Shown in pieces: positions 1-7,757 of a stretch of 64,000 bases of DNA. Source of the stretch: Streptomyces sp. NRRL F-5727. GTDB lineage: Bacteria > Actinomycetota > Actinomycetes > Streptomycetales > Streptomycetaceae. Under the pieces are notes generated by a model, which was not told where the DNA came from, ran no database searches, and worked only from the letters and a program-made list of their open reading frames with translations. The translations under genes were made by a program, and so were the position numbers. Positions within the stretch are counted from its first letter, which is position 1; every line of letters begins with the position of its first letter. The stretch covers positions 62,001 to 126,000 of the forward strand of contig NZ_JOGX01000012.1 of the NCBI RefSeq assembly GCF_000719555.1, read 5' to 3'.

Positions 1-642
1 TCCGGGCGGGCCGTAGAGCAGGACGCCCTTGGGGATCTTGGCGCCGACGGCCTGGAACTTCGCGGGCTCCTGGAGGAACTCCTTGATCTCGTGGAGCTCC
101 TCGACGGCCTCGTCCGAGCCGGCGACGTCGGCGAAGGTGGTCTTGGGCGTGTCCTTGGTGATGAGCTTCGCCTTGGACTTGCCGAAGTTCATGACGCGGG
201 AGCCGCCGCCCTGCATCTGGTTCATCAGGAAGAGGAAGACGACCACGATGAGGACGAAGGGGAGGAGCGAGAGCAGGATCGAGACGAAGGGCGACTGCTT
301 CGTCGGGGAGACGGTGTAGCCCTTCTCGATCTGCCCGGCCTCGAACTTCTCCTGCAGCTTGTCGGCGATGTCGACGCCCTGGCTGCCGATGTAGCTGGCC
401 TGGACCTTGTTGCTGCCGTCGATCTTCGTGTCGCCGGTGAGCTCGATCTTGACGATCTGCTCGTCACCGGTGGTGATCTTTGCCTGCTTGACCTGGTTCT
501 TGTCGATCGCCTGGACGACCTTGCCGGTGTCCACCGTCTTGTAGCCCTCGGACGAGCCGACGACCTGCATCAGCACGACCACGGCGAGGACGGCCAGCAC
601 GATCCACATGACCGGCCCACGGAAGTATCGCTTCACGTCCAT
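1..642 (-). CDS. ftsH: FtsH, membrane-bound ATP-dependent zinc metalloprotease (N-terminal part)
   Basis: FtsH is a hexameric AAA+ protease of the cytoplasmic membrane that degrades misassembled membrane proteins and short-lived regulators. Only about 214 N-terminal residues lie in the window, and the gene runs off the left edge. The start is the ATG at 642 (MDVKRYFRG). A first membrane helix spans about residues 11-27, an extracytoplasmic domain follows to about residue 100, and a second helix lies at about 103-122. The linker [10 protein letters not shown] and the start of the AAA module ([15 protein letters not shown]) come next, with Walker A (GVLLYGPPG) at the window edge. The zinc-protease domain is off the window. 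An out-of-frame ATG lies 4 nt upstream at 646. The leader is unusual: a good Shine-Dalgarno (667-673) is separated from the start by a hairpin (647-666). The gene follows hpt in the same direction after a terminator, so it likely has its own promoter. Confidence 0.97.
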   Translation of the reverse strand, partial: MDVKRYFRGPVMWIVLAVLAVVVLMQVVGSSEGYKTVDTGKVVQAIDKNQVKQAKITTGDEQIVKIELTGDTKIDGSNKVQASYIGSQGVDIADKLQEKFEAGQIEKGYTVSPTKQSPFVSILLSLLPFVLIVVVFLFLMNQMQGGGSRVMNFGKSKAKLITKDTPKTTFADVAGSDEAVEELHEIKEFLQEPAKFQAVGAKIPKGVLLYGPPG

Positions 643-646
643 CCAT

Positions 647-673
647 ACGGAGCGAGTTCGCTCCGTCCCTCCT
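647..673 (-). promoter_or_regulatory. ftsH leader: AGGAGGG ribosome binding site plus hairpin before the start codon
   Basis: On the minus strand the Shine-Dalgarno AGGAGGG (673-667) is followed at once by ACGGAGCG-AACT-CGCTCCGT (666-647), an 8-bp perfect stem with a 4-nt loop. Then come ATGG and the ftsH ATG (642). Linear spacing from Shine-Dalgarno to start is 24 nt, too long. If the hairpin is looped out, only 4 nt remain. The stem itself contains a second GGAG. This geometry is read directly from the sequence. A role in translational control is inferred. Confidence 0.55.
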
Positions 674-692
674 GCCCGTAGGTAAATGCCTC

Positions 693-732
693 TGTGAGAA
701 AAGCGGTGTGAAAAGCGGTGTGAGAAAAGCTG
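693..732 (-). repeat. three direct repeats upstream of ftsH
   Basis: The plus strand reads TGTGAGAAAAGCGG (693-706), TGTGAAAAGCGG (707-718) and TGTGAGAAAAGCTG (719-732), three near-identical abutting copies 51-90 bp upstream of the ftsH start. The A-rich repeat stands out in this G+C-rich DNA. It could be a regulator binding array or curved upstream DNA. No regulator is assigned. Confidence 0.6.
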
Positions 733-766
733 TTCTTCGGACGGTACCTCAGCATCGTCGCCCGCG

Positions 767-801
767 ACCGCCTTCCCGTGGTTCAACGGAGGGAAGGCGG
801 T
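767..801 (-). terminator. intrinsic terminator downstream of hpt
   Basis: Arms ACCGCCTTCCC (767-777) and GGGAAGGCGGT (791-801) pair perfectly over 11 bp around a 13-nt loop, 27 bp past the hpt stop. There is no U tract, as is usual in Streptomyces. It should separate hpt from ftsH. Confidence 0.7.
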
Positions 802-827
802 GCGGGTTCCCCGGGGACGGGGGAGGC

Positions 828-1382
828 TCAGCCGCCGTAGACGTGCGGGGCGAGCGTGCCGACGAAGGGGAGGTTCCGGTACTTCTCGGCGTAGTCGAGG
901 CCGTAGCCGACGACGAACTCGTTGGGGATGTCGAAGCCGATCCACTTGACGTCGATGGCGACCTTGGCGGCCTCCGGCTTACGCAGCAGGGTGCAGACCT
1001 CCAGGGAGGCCGGCTCGCGCGAGCCGAGGTTCGACAGGAGCCAGGACAGCGTCAGGCCGGAGTCGATGATGTCCTCGACGATCAGGACGTGCTTGCCCTT
1101 GATGTCGGTGTCGAGGTCCTTGAGGATGCGGACGACGCCCGAGGACTGGGTGCCGGCGCCGTAGGAGGAGACGGCCATCCAGTCCATGGTGACGGGGGTG
1201 GACAGGGCGCGTGCCAGGTCCGCCATCACCATCACGGCGCCCTTGAGGACTCCGACGATGAGCAGGTCCTTGCCCGCGTATTCCGCGTCGATCTTCGCGG
1301 CCAGCTCGGCCAGCTTGGCGTCGATCTCTTCCTTGGTGATGAGCACCGACTGGAGGTCGGTGCCCATGTCCTTCTCGTTCAC
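828..1382 (-). CDS. hpt: hypoxanthine phosphoribosyltransferase
   Basis: Purine salvage enzyme of the cytoplasm that converts hypoxanthine or guanine plus PRPP to IMP or GMP. The protein is about 184 residues, normal for the family. The PRPP-binding signature [11 protein letters not shown] is clear near residue 105, and the C-terminal [18 protein letters not shown] is typical. I chose the GTG at 1382 ([11 protein letters not shown]). An ATG at 1367 preceded by GAGAAGG, or a GTG at 1391, is possible. Much longer in-frame upstream sequence exists but lies over tilS and does not look like protein. It sits 26 bp downstream of tilS, an arrangement widespread in bacteria (tilS-hpt-ftsH), and probably shares its transcript. 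Confidence 0.96.
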   Translation of the reverse strand: MNEKDMGTDLQSVLITKEEIDAKLAELAAKIDAEYAGKDLLIVGVLKGAVMVMADLARALSTPVTMDWMAVSSYGAGTQSSGVVRILKDLDTDIKGKHVLIVEDIIDSGLTLSWLLSNLGSREPASLEVCTLLRKPEAAKVAIDVKWIGFDIPNEFVVGYGLDYAEKYRNLPFVGTLAPHVYGG

Positions 1383-1408
1383 CCGGGTCACTTTCGTTGC
1401 AGCGTGCG

Positions 1409-2425
1409 TCAGCCTTGCCGGATGACCAGTCTGCCACCCTGGCGGCGGGCTTCGACGCGGCCGGGCAGGTTGATGGCGCCCTGACCGCGCCATCCGGTGA
1501 TGAGCCGGTCGAGTTCCTCGATGTGGCGGGCGAAGAGGGATCCGGCGGGGGCGCCCTCGGCGATCACGGCGCGGCGCAGGACGCGGCGGCGTACGGCGGG
1601 GGGCAGTCCGTGGAGCTTGGCGCATTCGAGGGCGCCCGCCTCGTCGCGTACGGCGGTCTCGGCGTCGGCGGCCCAGGTGTCGAGGGCGTCCGCGTCGTCG
1701 CGGGAGAGCTGGGCCGTTCGGGCGAGGGCTTCGACGACGCCCTTGCCGAGGGCCTTCTCCAGCGCCGGGAGACCTTCGTGGCGGAGGCGGGAGCGGGTGT
1801 AGGCGGGGTCGCTGTTGTGCGGGTCGTCCCAGACGGCGAGTTCCTGGGCGATGCACGCCTTCCGGACGGTCTGGCGGTCGAGCTGGAGGAAGGGGCGGCG
1901 GTAGCGGCCGCGGGCGCCGGAGACGGCGGCCATGCCGGAGAGGGAGCGGATGCCGGAGCCGCGGGCGAGGCCGAGGAGGACGGTCTCGGCCTGGTCGTCC
2001 CGGGTGTGCCCGAGGAGGATCGCGGCGGCGCCGTGGCGTTCGGCGGCGGCGTCGAGGGCGGCGTAGCGGGCGTCCCGGGCGGCGGCCTCGGGACCTCCTT
2101 CGCGGCCGACGGTCACCGAGACGGCTTCGACGGGGCCGAGGCCGAGGGCGGTCATGCGGCCGGCGACCTCGTCGGCGCGGCCGGTGGAGCCGTCCTGGAG
2201 GCCGTGGTCGACGGTGATGCCGCCGGCGCGGACGGGGAGCTTGCGCGCCTCGAAGGCGAGGGCGGAGGCGAGCGCCATGGAGTCGGCTCCGCCGGAGCAG
2301 GCGACGAGCACGAGGGGGTGCGTGTCGCGGGGGGCGGCGGGGTCGGTGGGGTGCTCGGAGAGGACGTCGTGGAGTACGCGGCGGACCGCCAGGCGTATCG
2401 CCGCGACCGCAGGATGGGGACCCAT
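1409..2425 (-). CDS. tilS: tRNA(Ile)-lysidine synthase TilS
   Basis: TilS modifies cytidine 34 of the CAU-anticodon tRNA-Ile to lysidine, so that the tRNA reads AUA as isoleucine. The N-type ATP pyrophosphatase loop SGGADSMAL is near residue 44. [28 protein letters not shown] and the [17 protein letters not shown] segment are all diagnostic. The protein is 338 residues. I start it at the ATG at 2425 ([14 protein letters not shown]), preceded by GAAGGG with a 9-nt spacer. An in-frame ATG at 2500 would add 25 residues without a better ribosome site. It is first in the tilS-hpt pair. The 240-bp gap upstream shows no other gene. Confidence 0.96.
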   Translation of the reverse strand: MGPHPAVAAIRLAVRRVLHDVLSEHPTDPAAPRDTHPLVLVACSGGADSMALASALAFEARKLPVRAGGITVDHGLQDGSTGRADEVAGRMTALGLGPVEAVSVTVGREGGPEAAARDARYAALDAAAERHGAAAILLGHTRDDQAETVLLGLARGSGIRSLSGMAAVSGARGRYRRPFLQLDRQTVRKACIAQELAVWDDPHNSDPAYTRSRLRHEGLPALEKALGKGVVEALARTAQLSRDDADALDTWAADAETAVRDEAGALECAKLHGLPPAVRRRVLRRAVIAEGAPAGSLFARHIEELDRLITGWRGQGAINLPGRVEARRQGGRLVIRQG

Positions 2426-2664
2426 GGTTCGGTGCCCTTCGTGAATGGGGTGGGGTGCCTCGGTCGGAGTCTTAACGGTCGGAATGGGGTGTTCGGTCAC
2501 TCAGAGTGCGTCGATGGTGACAGAAACGTGGCCCTTACCCGAGCATTGCACGCCTCACCCCACGCCCAGGGTCCCTCGGATGGGTGATTGGTGGGGCGCG
2601 CGCCGGTGTCGTCGTGCCGTGCGGCGCTCCCGCCCCAGGAGTCTGCCGTACGGTTCCGCCTCCC

Positions 2665-3804
2665 TCAGGAGTCGGCCCGGCGGTGGACCCGGGCGATCCA
2701 GTCGGCGGGGGCGGCGATCTCGCTCTTGGTGGGGAGCGTGTTGGGGGAGGTCCAGACGCGGTTGAAGCCGTCCATGCCGACCTGGTCGACGACGGCGCGG
2801 ACGAAGCGTTCGCCGTCGCGGTACTGGCGGAGCTTGGCGTCCAGGCCGAGGAGCTTGCGGAGCGCGAGGTCGAGGCGGGAGGCGCCGCGGGCGCGGCGCT
2901 GCTGGAACTTCTCGCGGATCTCGGCGACGGAGGGGACGACCTGGGGGCCGACGCCGTCCATGACGTAGTCGGCGTGGCCTTCGAGGAGGGACATGACGGC
3001 GGTGAGGCGGCCGAGGATCTCGCGCTGTTCGGGGGTCTGGACGAGTTCGACGAGGGAGGGGGCGGGGTCGCCCTCCTCGGCCTCGGGGCGGCCGCCGGCG
3101 AGGGTCTGGGCGGCGTCGCGGAGGCGTTCGACGAAGGTGCCGGGGTCGACCTCGGTGGCGGCGAGGAATGACTGGATCTCGCCCTGGAGGTGGTCGCGGA
3201 GCCAGGGGACGGCGGTGAACTGGGTGCGGTGGGTCTCCTCGTGGAGGCAGACCCAGAGGCGGAAGTCGTGCGGGGAGACGCCCAGTTCGCGCTCGACGTG
3301 GACGATGTTGGGGGCGACGAGGAGGAGCCGTCCGCCGCCCTCGGGGGCGCCGGGGAGGTCGCGGGTGACCGGGGCGAAGGTCTCGTACTGGCCGAGGATG
3401 CGGGAGGCCAGGAAGGAGAGCAGCATGCCGAGCTCGACGCCGGTGACCTTGCCGCCGACGGCGCCGAGGACGGCGCTGCCGGGGGCCGTGGCGCGGCGCT
3501 CCTGCATCTTGCCGAGGAGCGGGGTGAGGAGTTCGCGGAAGCCGGCGACGTTGGCCCTGATCCAGCCGGCCCGGTCGACGACGAGGACGGGCGTGTCGTG
3601 GGCCGCGCCGGTCTCGGGGAGCATCCGGGTGTAGGCCCGGACGTGTTCCTCGGCGGCCTTGGCGTGCCGGCGGAGCTCGGCGACGACGGCGCGGGCCTCG
3701 TCGCGGCCGACCTCGGGGCCGGGCCGGACCAGCCTGGTCGCGGTCGCCACCGCGAGGTTCCAGTCGACCATTCCGGACGTGCCTGCACCACCGATGCTCG
3801 TCAT
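2665..3804 (-). CDS. DUF2342 zinc-dependent metalloprotease-like protein
   Basis: A 379-residue actinobacterial protein of the DUF2342 family, annotated as zinc-dependent metalloprotease or F420-biosynthesis-associated protein. The HExxH motif is present as HEETH (within CLHEETHRTQF, about residue 187), next to a helix rich in charged residues. A second candidate ligand region is SLLEGHADYVMDGVGP further on. There is no signal peptide. It lies between dacB (upstream) and tilS, as in other Streptomyces. No ribosome site precedes the ATG at 3804, but TACGGT ends 6 nt before it, so the message may be leaderless. The substrate is unknown. The family assignment is firm and the protease activity is inferred. 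Confidence 0.88.
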   Translation of the reverse strand: MTSIGGAGTSGMVDWNLAVATATRLVRPGPEVGRDEARAVVAELRRHAKAAEEHVRAYTRMLPETGAAHDTPVLVVDRAGWIRANVAGFRELLTPLLGKMQERRATAPGSAVLGAVGGKVTGVELGMLLSFLASRILGQYETFAPVTRDLPGAPEGGGRLLLVAPNIVHVERELGVSPHDFRLWVCLHEETHRTQFTAVPWLRDHLQGEIQSFLAATEVDPGTFVERLRDAAQTLAGGRPEAEEGDPAPSLVELVQTPEQREILGRLTAVMSLLEGHADYVMDGVGPQVVPSVAEIREKFQQRRARGASRLDLALRKLLGLDAKLRQYRDGERFVRAVVDQVGMDGFNRVWTSPNTLPTKSEIAAPADWIARVHRRADS

Positions 3805-3862
3805 GCGTCAACCGTACGGGTTCGGGGCGGGAACGGGCCCCGTCCGGCGGGTCGCGCGGGGG

Positions 3863-5275
3863 TCACTTCTGGCCGGTGAGGGCGGCGGAGAGGCGGTCGA
3901 GGGCGGGCTGGGCGAGGTCCGGGGAGGGGGTCCGGCCGGCGAGGAAGGCGAAGGCGAGGAGGCGTCCGTCGGCGGTGACGACGGTGCCGGCGAGGGTGTT
4001 GACGCCGGTGAGGGTGCCGGTCTTGGCGCGGACGAGTCCGGCGCCGGCGGGGGCCTGGCCGAAGCGGCCGGCGAGGGTGCCGGTGAAGCCGCCGACCGGG
4101 AGGCCGGTGAGGAGGGGGCGGAGCTCGGGGCGGTCGGGGTCGGCCGCGCGGGTGAGGAGTCCGGTGAGGAGGGCGGCGGAGACCCGGTCGCGGCGGTCGA
4201 GGCCGCTGCCGTCGGCGAAGCGGGCGCCGGCGAGCGGCAGGCCGAGCGTGCCGAGCTGGTCGCGGACGGCCTTCTCGGCGCCGCGGAAGGACGCGGGCTG
4301 CTTGCGGGCGAGCGCGGTCTGCCGGGCGAGGGCCTCGGCGAGGTCGTTGTCGCTGTGGGTGAGGGTGCGCTCGACGAGGTCGGCGAGCGGGGCGGAGTGC
4401 GTACGGGCGAGCGGGGCGGCCTTCGGGGTGCGGCCGGGCGCGGGGGCGCCGGTGACCTTCACGCCGGCGTCGGCCAGGTGGGCGGCGAAGGCGGTGGCGG
4501 TGTCCAGGGCGGGGTCGCCGGAGCGCGGGGCGGGGCCGCTGTCGCTGTCGTCGAGGCGCCCTCCGTCGGTCATCAGCGCGGTGACGGGGGCGAGGTTCTC
4601 GTTGGGCCCGATGGGGTGGAGGGCGTCGCCCCGGTAGAGGCTCGTGTCGTAGGCGAGGCGTACGGAGGTGTGGCCGGCCTTCCTGAGGGCGCGGGCGGTG
4701 TCGGCGGCGAGGGTCTTCAGCCGGGCCGGGTCGAGCGTGGGGTCGCCGCCGCCGGTGAGGGTGACCGCCTTGCCGTCGGGGGCGGCGGTGACGGTGGTGG
4801 CGATGCGGTGGTCGGTGCCGAGGGCGGAGAGGGCCGCGGCCGCGGTGGCGATCTTGACGGTGGAGGCCGGTGTCATCGGGGTGCCGGCGCCCTCCCCGTA
4901 CAGCTGCTTCCCGGTGGCCGTGTCGACGACGGAGGCGGTGCGCGCGGTGCCGAGGCCGGGATCGGCCAGCAGGGGGACGAGGGTGCGGGCGAGGTCGTCC
5001 GGGCGGGCGGCGGGGACGGCCGGTCCCGACAGGGCGGCGAGGACGCCGGGGGCGCTGGGCGCGGGGGCGGGTTCGGCGGGCTTCGGGGCGGCGGCCGGGG
5101 CGGGGGGACGCCCGGGGTGACGCTCGCCACCCGCCGCGGGGGCGGCGGCCCGGGCCCGCTCGGCCGTACGCTGGCCTCCGTCCCAGGGGCCTGCCGCGGT
5201 CGCCGCCGCGGCGGCGAGAGCCAGACCGAGCACGGCGGAGCCCGCCGTGAGCTGCCACACCCTCGGCTCCGGCAT
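3863..5275 (-). CDS. dacB: D-alanyl-D-alanine carboxypeptidase/endopeptidase, PBP4 type
   Basis: Secreted or membrane-tethered class C penicillin-binding protein that trims or cleaves peptidoglycan cross-links outside the membrane. It has 470 residues from the ATG at 5275 (MPEPRVWQLTAG), preceded by GAAAGGGG. An N-terminal hydrophobic stretch to about residue 30 serves as signal or anchor, followed by a Pro/Ala linker. The active-site triad of motifs is intact: STVK (SxxK, in TPASTVKIATAAA), SDN (THSDNDLAEALA) and KTG (VRAKTGTLTGVN). The long insertion between SxxK and SDN is typical of PBP4. It is divergent from ppa. A palindrome-like TCACG-N6-CGTGA lies upstream at 5298-5313. Confidence 0.94.
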   Translation of the reverse strand: MPEPRVWQLTAGSAVLGLALAAAAATAAGPWDGGQRTAERARAAAPAAGGERHPGRPPAPAAAPKPAEPAPAPSAPGVLAALSGPAVPAARPDDLARTLVPLLADPGLGTARTASVVDTATGKQLYGEGAGTPMTPASTVKIATAAAALSALGTDHRIATTVTAAPDGKAVTLTGGGDPTLDPARLKTLAADTARALRKAGHTSVRLAYDTSLYRGDALHPIGPNENLAPVTALMTDGGRLDDSDSGPAPRSGDPALDTATAFAAHLADAGVKVTGAPAPGRTPKAAPLARTHSAPLADLVERTLTHSDNDLAEALARQTALARKQPASFRGAEKAVRDQLGTLGLPLAGARFADGSGLDRRDRVSAALLTGLLTRAADPDRPELRPLLTGLPVGGFTGTLAGRFGQAPAGAGLVRAKTGTLTGVNTLAGTVVTADGRLLAFAFLAGRTPSPDLAQPALDRLSAALTGQK

Positions 5276-5378
5276 TGCTGACCAGCCCCTTTCGCGATCA
5301 CGTACGTGCGTGAGAGACACTTAATCACCGCGCGTCGTCGCGAGCATTCACTTGTGTTGATTCAGGAGGAGCCCCACC

Positions 5379-5870
5379 GTGGAGTTCGACGTTCTCATCG
5401 AGATCCCCAAGGGATCGCGGAACAAGTACGAGGTCGACCACGAGACCGGTCGCATCCGTCTGGACCGTCGCCTCTTCACGTCGACGGCCTACCCCACCGA
5501 CTACGGCTACGTGGAGAACACGCTCGGCGAGGACGGCGACCCGCTGGACGCGCTGGTCATCCTCGACGAGCCCACCTTCCCGGGCTGCCTCATCAAGTGC
5601 CGCGCCATCGGCATGTTCCGCATGACGGACGAGGCCGGCGGCGACGACAAGCTGCTGTGCGTGCCGGCGACGGACCCGCGCATGGAGCACCTGCGCGACA
5701 TCCACCACGTGCCGGAGTTCGACCGCCTGGAGATCCAGCACTTCTTCGAGGTCTACAAGGACCTGGAGCCGGGCAAGTCGGTCGAGGGCGCCGACTGGGT
5801 CGGCCGCGCCGAGGCCGAGGCCGAGATCGAGAAGTCGATCGCGCGCGCCAAGGAGCAGGGCGCTCACTGA
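5379..5870 (+). CDS. ppa: inorganic pyrophosphatase, soluble family I
   Basis: Hydrolyses pyrophosphate from biosynthetic reactions to two phosphates in the cytoplasm. It has 163 residues, the standard size for the bacterial hexameric enzyme. Metal-binding residues are seen in [19 protein letters not shown] (the DGDPLD signature) and in the D-x-x-D near residue 97. It starts with GTG at 5379 after CAGGAGGAG. It is monocistronic, with a strong hairpin (5887-5922) just downstream. The same window carries a membrane pyrophosphatase (hppA, 45848-48181), so the cell has both the heat-releasing and the energy-conserving routes. Confidence 0.97.
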   Translation: MEFDVLIEIPKGSRNKYEVDHETGRIRLDRRLFTSTAYPTDYGYVENTLGEDGDPLDALVILDEPTFPGCLIKCRAIGMFRMTDEAGGDDKLLCVPATDPRMEHLRDIHHVPEFDRLEIQHFFEVYKDLEPGKSVEGADWVGRAEAEAEIEKSIARAKEQGAH

Positions 5871-5886
5871 CGCCCCTGGTCTTCGC

Positions 5887-5922
5887 GGAAGGCGGTGCAC
5901 CCTTCGGGGTGGACCGCCTTCC
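5887..5922 (+). terminator. terminator after ppa
   Basis: GGAAGGCGGT-G-CACCC, a TTCG loop, then GGGTG-G-ACCGCCTTCC form a long hairpin with one mismatch, 16 bp after the ppa stop. Its extra-stable TTCG tetraloop and position make a terminator very likely. Confidence 0.85.
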
Positions 5923-6023
5923 GTGCTTTCGGGCGTACCGCCTTTCGCGCATCCGCCTTTCGCACACCCGTCGGAGACTCATACTGGAATCCACGATTCC
6001 CTGGGTGTGAGGCGGAGAGAGTG

Positions 6024-7676
6024 GTGGCGGAGCCGGAGGGCCCCGAGGAGGCTCCGGAGGACCGGAAGCCCCTGTCGGACGAGGCGACCTCGGAGTTCGC
6101 GCTGCCGAAGGGGCTGGTGCCGGAGCCGCCTCCCGAGCCGGAGGGCTCGGCGTTCACGGTGCCGGAGGGGCTGGCGCCCGAGCCGGCGCCGGAGCCGGAG
6201 GGCTCGGCCTTCGCCGCGCCGTCGACGTACTCCGTCAAGGACTCCCCGCCGGCCTTCACCCCGGCCTACGGGGTGCCGCTGTCGCGGCTGCCGCACAACG
6301 CGCCGTGGCAGGACCGGATGCGGACCATGCTGCGGCTGCCGGTGGGCGACCGGCCGGTGGTGCCGGAGCCGGCCGACGCGAAGGGCGAGACGGGGCCGTC
6401 GGTGCCGCGCGTGCTCGACCTGAGCCTCCGCATCGGGGAGCTGCTGCTGGCGGGCGGGGAGGGCGCCGAGGACGTCGAGGCGGCGATGTTCGCGATCTGC
6501 CGCTCGTACGGTCTGGACCGCTGCGAGCCGACGGTGACGTTCACGCTGCTGTCGATCACGCACCAGCCGTCGCTGGTGGACGACCCGGTGACCGCGAACC
6601 GGACGGTACGGCGCCGGGGCACCGACTACACCCGGCTGGCGGCGGTCTACCAGCTGCTCGCGGACATCAACGCGCCGGCGCACGAGGTGTCGCCGGAGGA
6701 GGCGTACCGGCGGCTCGCGGAGATCCGGCGCAACCGGCATCCGTACCCGGGCTGGGTGCTGACGGCGGCGGCCGGCGTGCTGGCGGGCGCGGCCTCGACG
6801 CTGCTCGGCGGCGGGGCGTGGGTCTTCTTCGTGGCGGCGCTGGGCGCGGTGCTCGGCGACCGGCTGGCGTGGCTGTGCGCGGGGCGCGGGCTGCCGGAGT
6901 TCTACCAGTTCCTGGTGGCGGCGATGCCGCCGGCCGCGATGGGGGTGCTGCTCACCCTGCTCCACGCGGATCTGCGGCCCTCGGCGGTGATCACGGGTGG
7001 CCTGTTCGCGCTGATCCCGGGGCGGGCGCTGGTCGCGGCGGTGCAGGACGGCCTGACCGGCTTCTACATCACGGCCTCGGCGCGGCTCCTGGAGGTCGCC
7101 TACTTCTTCGTGGCGATCGTGGTGGGCGTGCTGTCGGTGCTGTACGTCGCGGTGCAGTTCGACGCCCAGCTCAATCCGGAGGGGACGCTGAGCCCGGTCG
7201 AGCGACCGGTGACGCAGATCCTGTCGTCGATGGTGCTGTGCGCGACCTTCGCCGTCCTGCTGCAGCAGTCGCGGGCGACGGTGCTCTTCGCGACGCTCAA
7301 CGGCGGGGTGGCGTGGGTGGTGTACGCGTCGATCGCGATCACCGCGGAGGGTTCGGCGGTGATGGCGACGGCGGTGGCGTCGGGACTCGTGGGTCTCTTC
7401 GGGCAGCTGATGGCCCGCTACCACCACACGTCGTCGCTGCCGTACGTGACGGCGGCGATCGGGCCGCTGCTGCCCGGTTCCGCGACGTACTTCGGGGTGC
7501 TCGCCATCGCCCAGAACAACCTGGACCAGGGGTTCACCTCGCTGGCGAAGGCGGCGGCCCTGGCGCTGGCGATCGCGATCGGGGTGAACCTGGGAGGCGA
7601 GCTGGCCCGCCTCTTCATGCGGGCCCCGGGCGCCGGCTCGGCGCGCAGCGCGGCGAAGCGGACCCGAGGCTTCTGA
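6024..7676 (+). CDS. threonine/serine exporter family (ThrE-like) membrane protein
   Basis: A roughly 550-residue membrane protein of the ThrE exporter family (PF06738 plus the ThrE_2 half). ThrE of Corynebacterium exports threonine and serine with proton exchange. Residues 1 to about 115 are Pro/Glu-rich and low complexity, with two near-repeats of the form PEPEPEGSAF. The ThrE domain starts near VLDLSLRIGELLLAGGEGAEDVE, followed by about ten hydrophobic segments to the end. I use the GTG at 6024, preceded by GGAG with a 6-nt gap (an adjacent GTG at 6021 is possible). Longer in-frame sequence upstream would run through the ppa terminator and is unlikely to be translated. A bidirectional terminator (7702-7743) follows. 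The substrate in this organism is inferred only from family. Confidence 0.88.
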   Translation: MAEPEGPEEAPEDRKPLSDEATSEFALPKGLVPEPPPEPEGSAFTVPEGLAPEPAPEPEGSAFAAPSTYSVKDSPPAFTPAYGVPLSRLPHNAPWQDRMRTMLRLPVGDRPVVPEPADAKGETGPSVPRVLDLSLRIGELLLAGGEGAEDVEAAMFAICRSYGLDRCEPTVTFTLLSITHQPSLVDDPVTANRTVRRRGTDYTRLAAVYQLLADINAPAHEVSPEEAYRRLAEIRRNRHPYPGWVLTAAAGVLAGAASTLLGGGAWVFFVAALGAVLGDRLAWLCAGRGLPEFYQFLVAAMPPAAMGVLLTLLHADLRPSAVITGGLFALIPGRALVAAVQDGLTGFYITASARLLEVAYFFVAIVVGVLSVLYVAVQFDAQLNPEGTLSPVERPVTQILSSMVLCATFAVLLQQSRATVLFATLNGGVAWVVYASIAITAEGSAVMATAVASGLVGLFGQLMARYHHTSSLPYVTAAIGPLLPGSATYFGVLAIAQNNLDQGFTSLAKAAALALAIAIGVNLGGELARLFMRAPGAGSARSAAKRTRGF

Positions 7677-7701
7677 GCCGCCCTCCCGGCGGGCGGGACG
7701 A

Positions 7702-7743
7702 AGCAGCCCCGCCCCGGGCCGGAGGGCCTGGGGCGGGGCTGCT
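7702..7743. terminator. bidirectional terminator between convergent thrE-like and dedA-like genes
   Basis: AGCAGCCCCGCCCC (7702-7715) pairs perfectly with GGGGCGGGGCTGCT (7730-7743) around a 14-nt loop that can itself pair in part. It lies in the 81-bp gap between two converging stop codons and can serve both strands. Confidence 0.85.
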
Positions 7744-7757
7744 GTCGGTTCGGTGTC

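Noticed and set aside
5895..6023. N-terminal extension of the ThrE-like protein
   Set aside because: It overlaps the ppa terminator, lacks a ribosome site and reads as Arg/Ala/Phe repeats.
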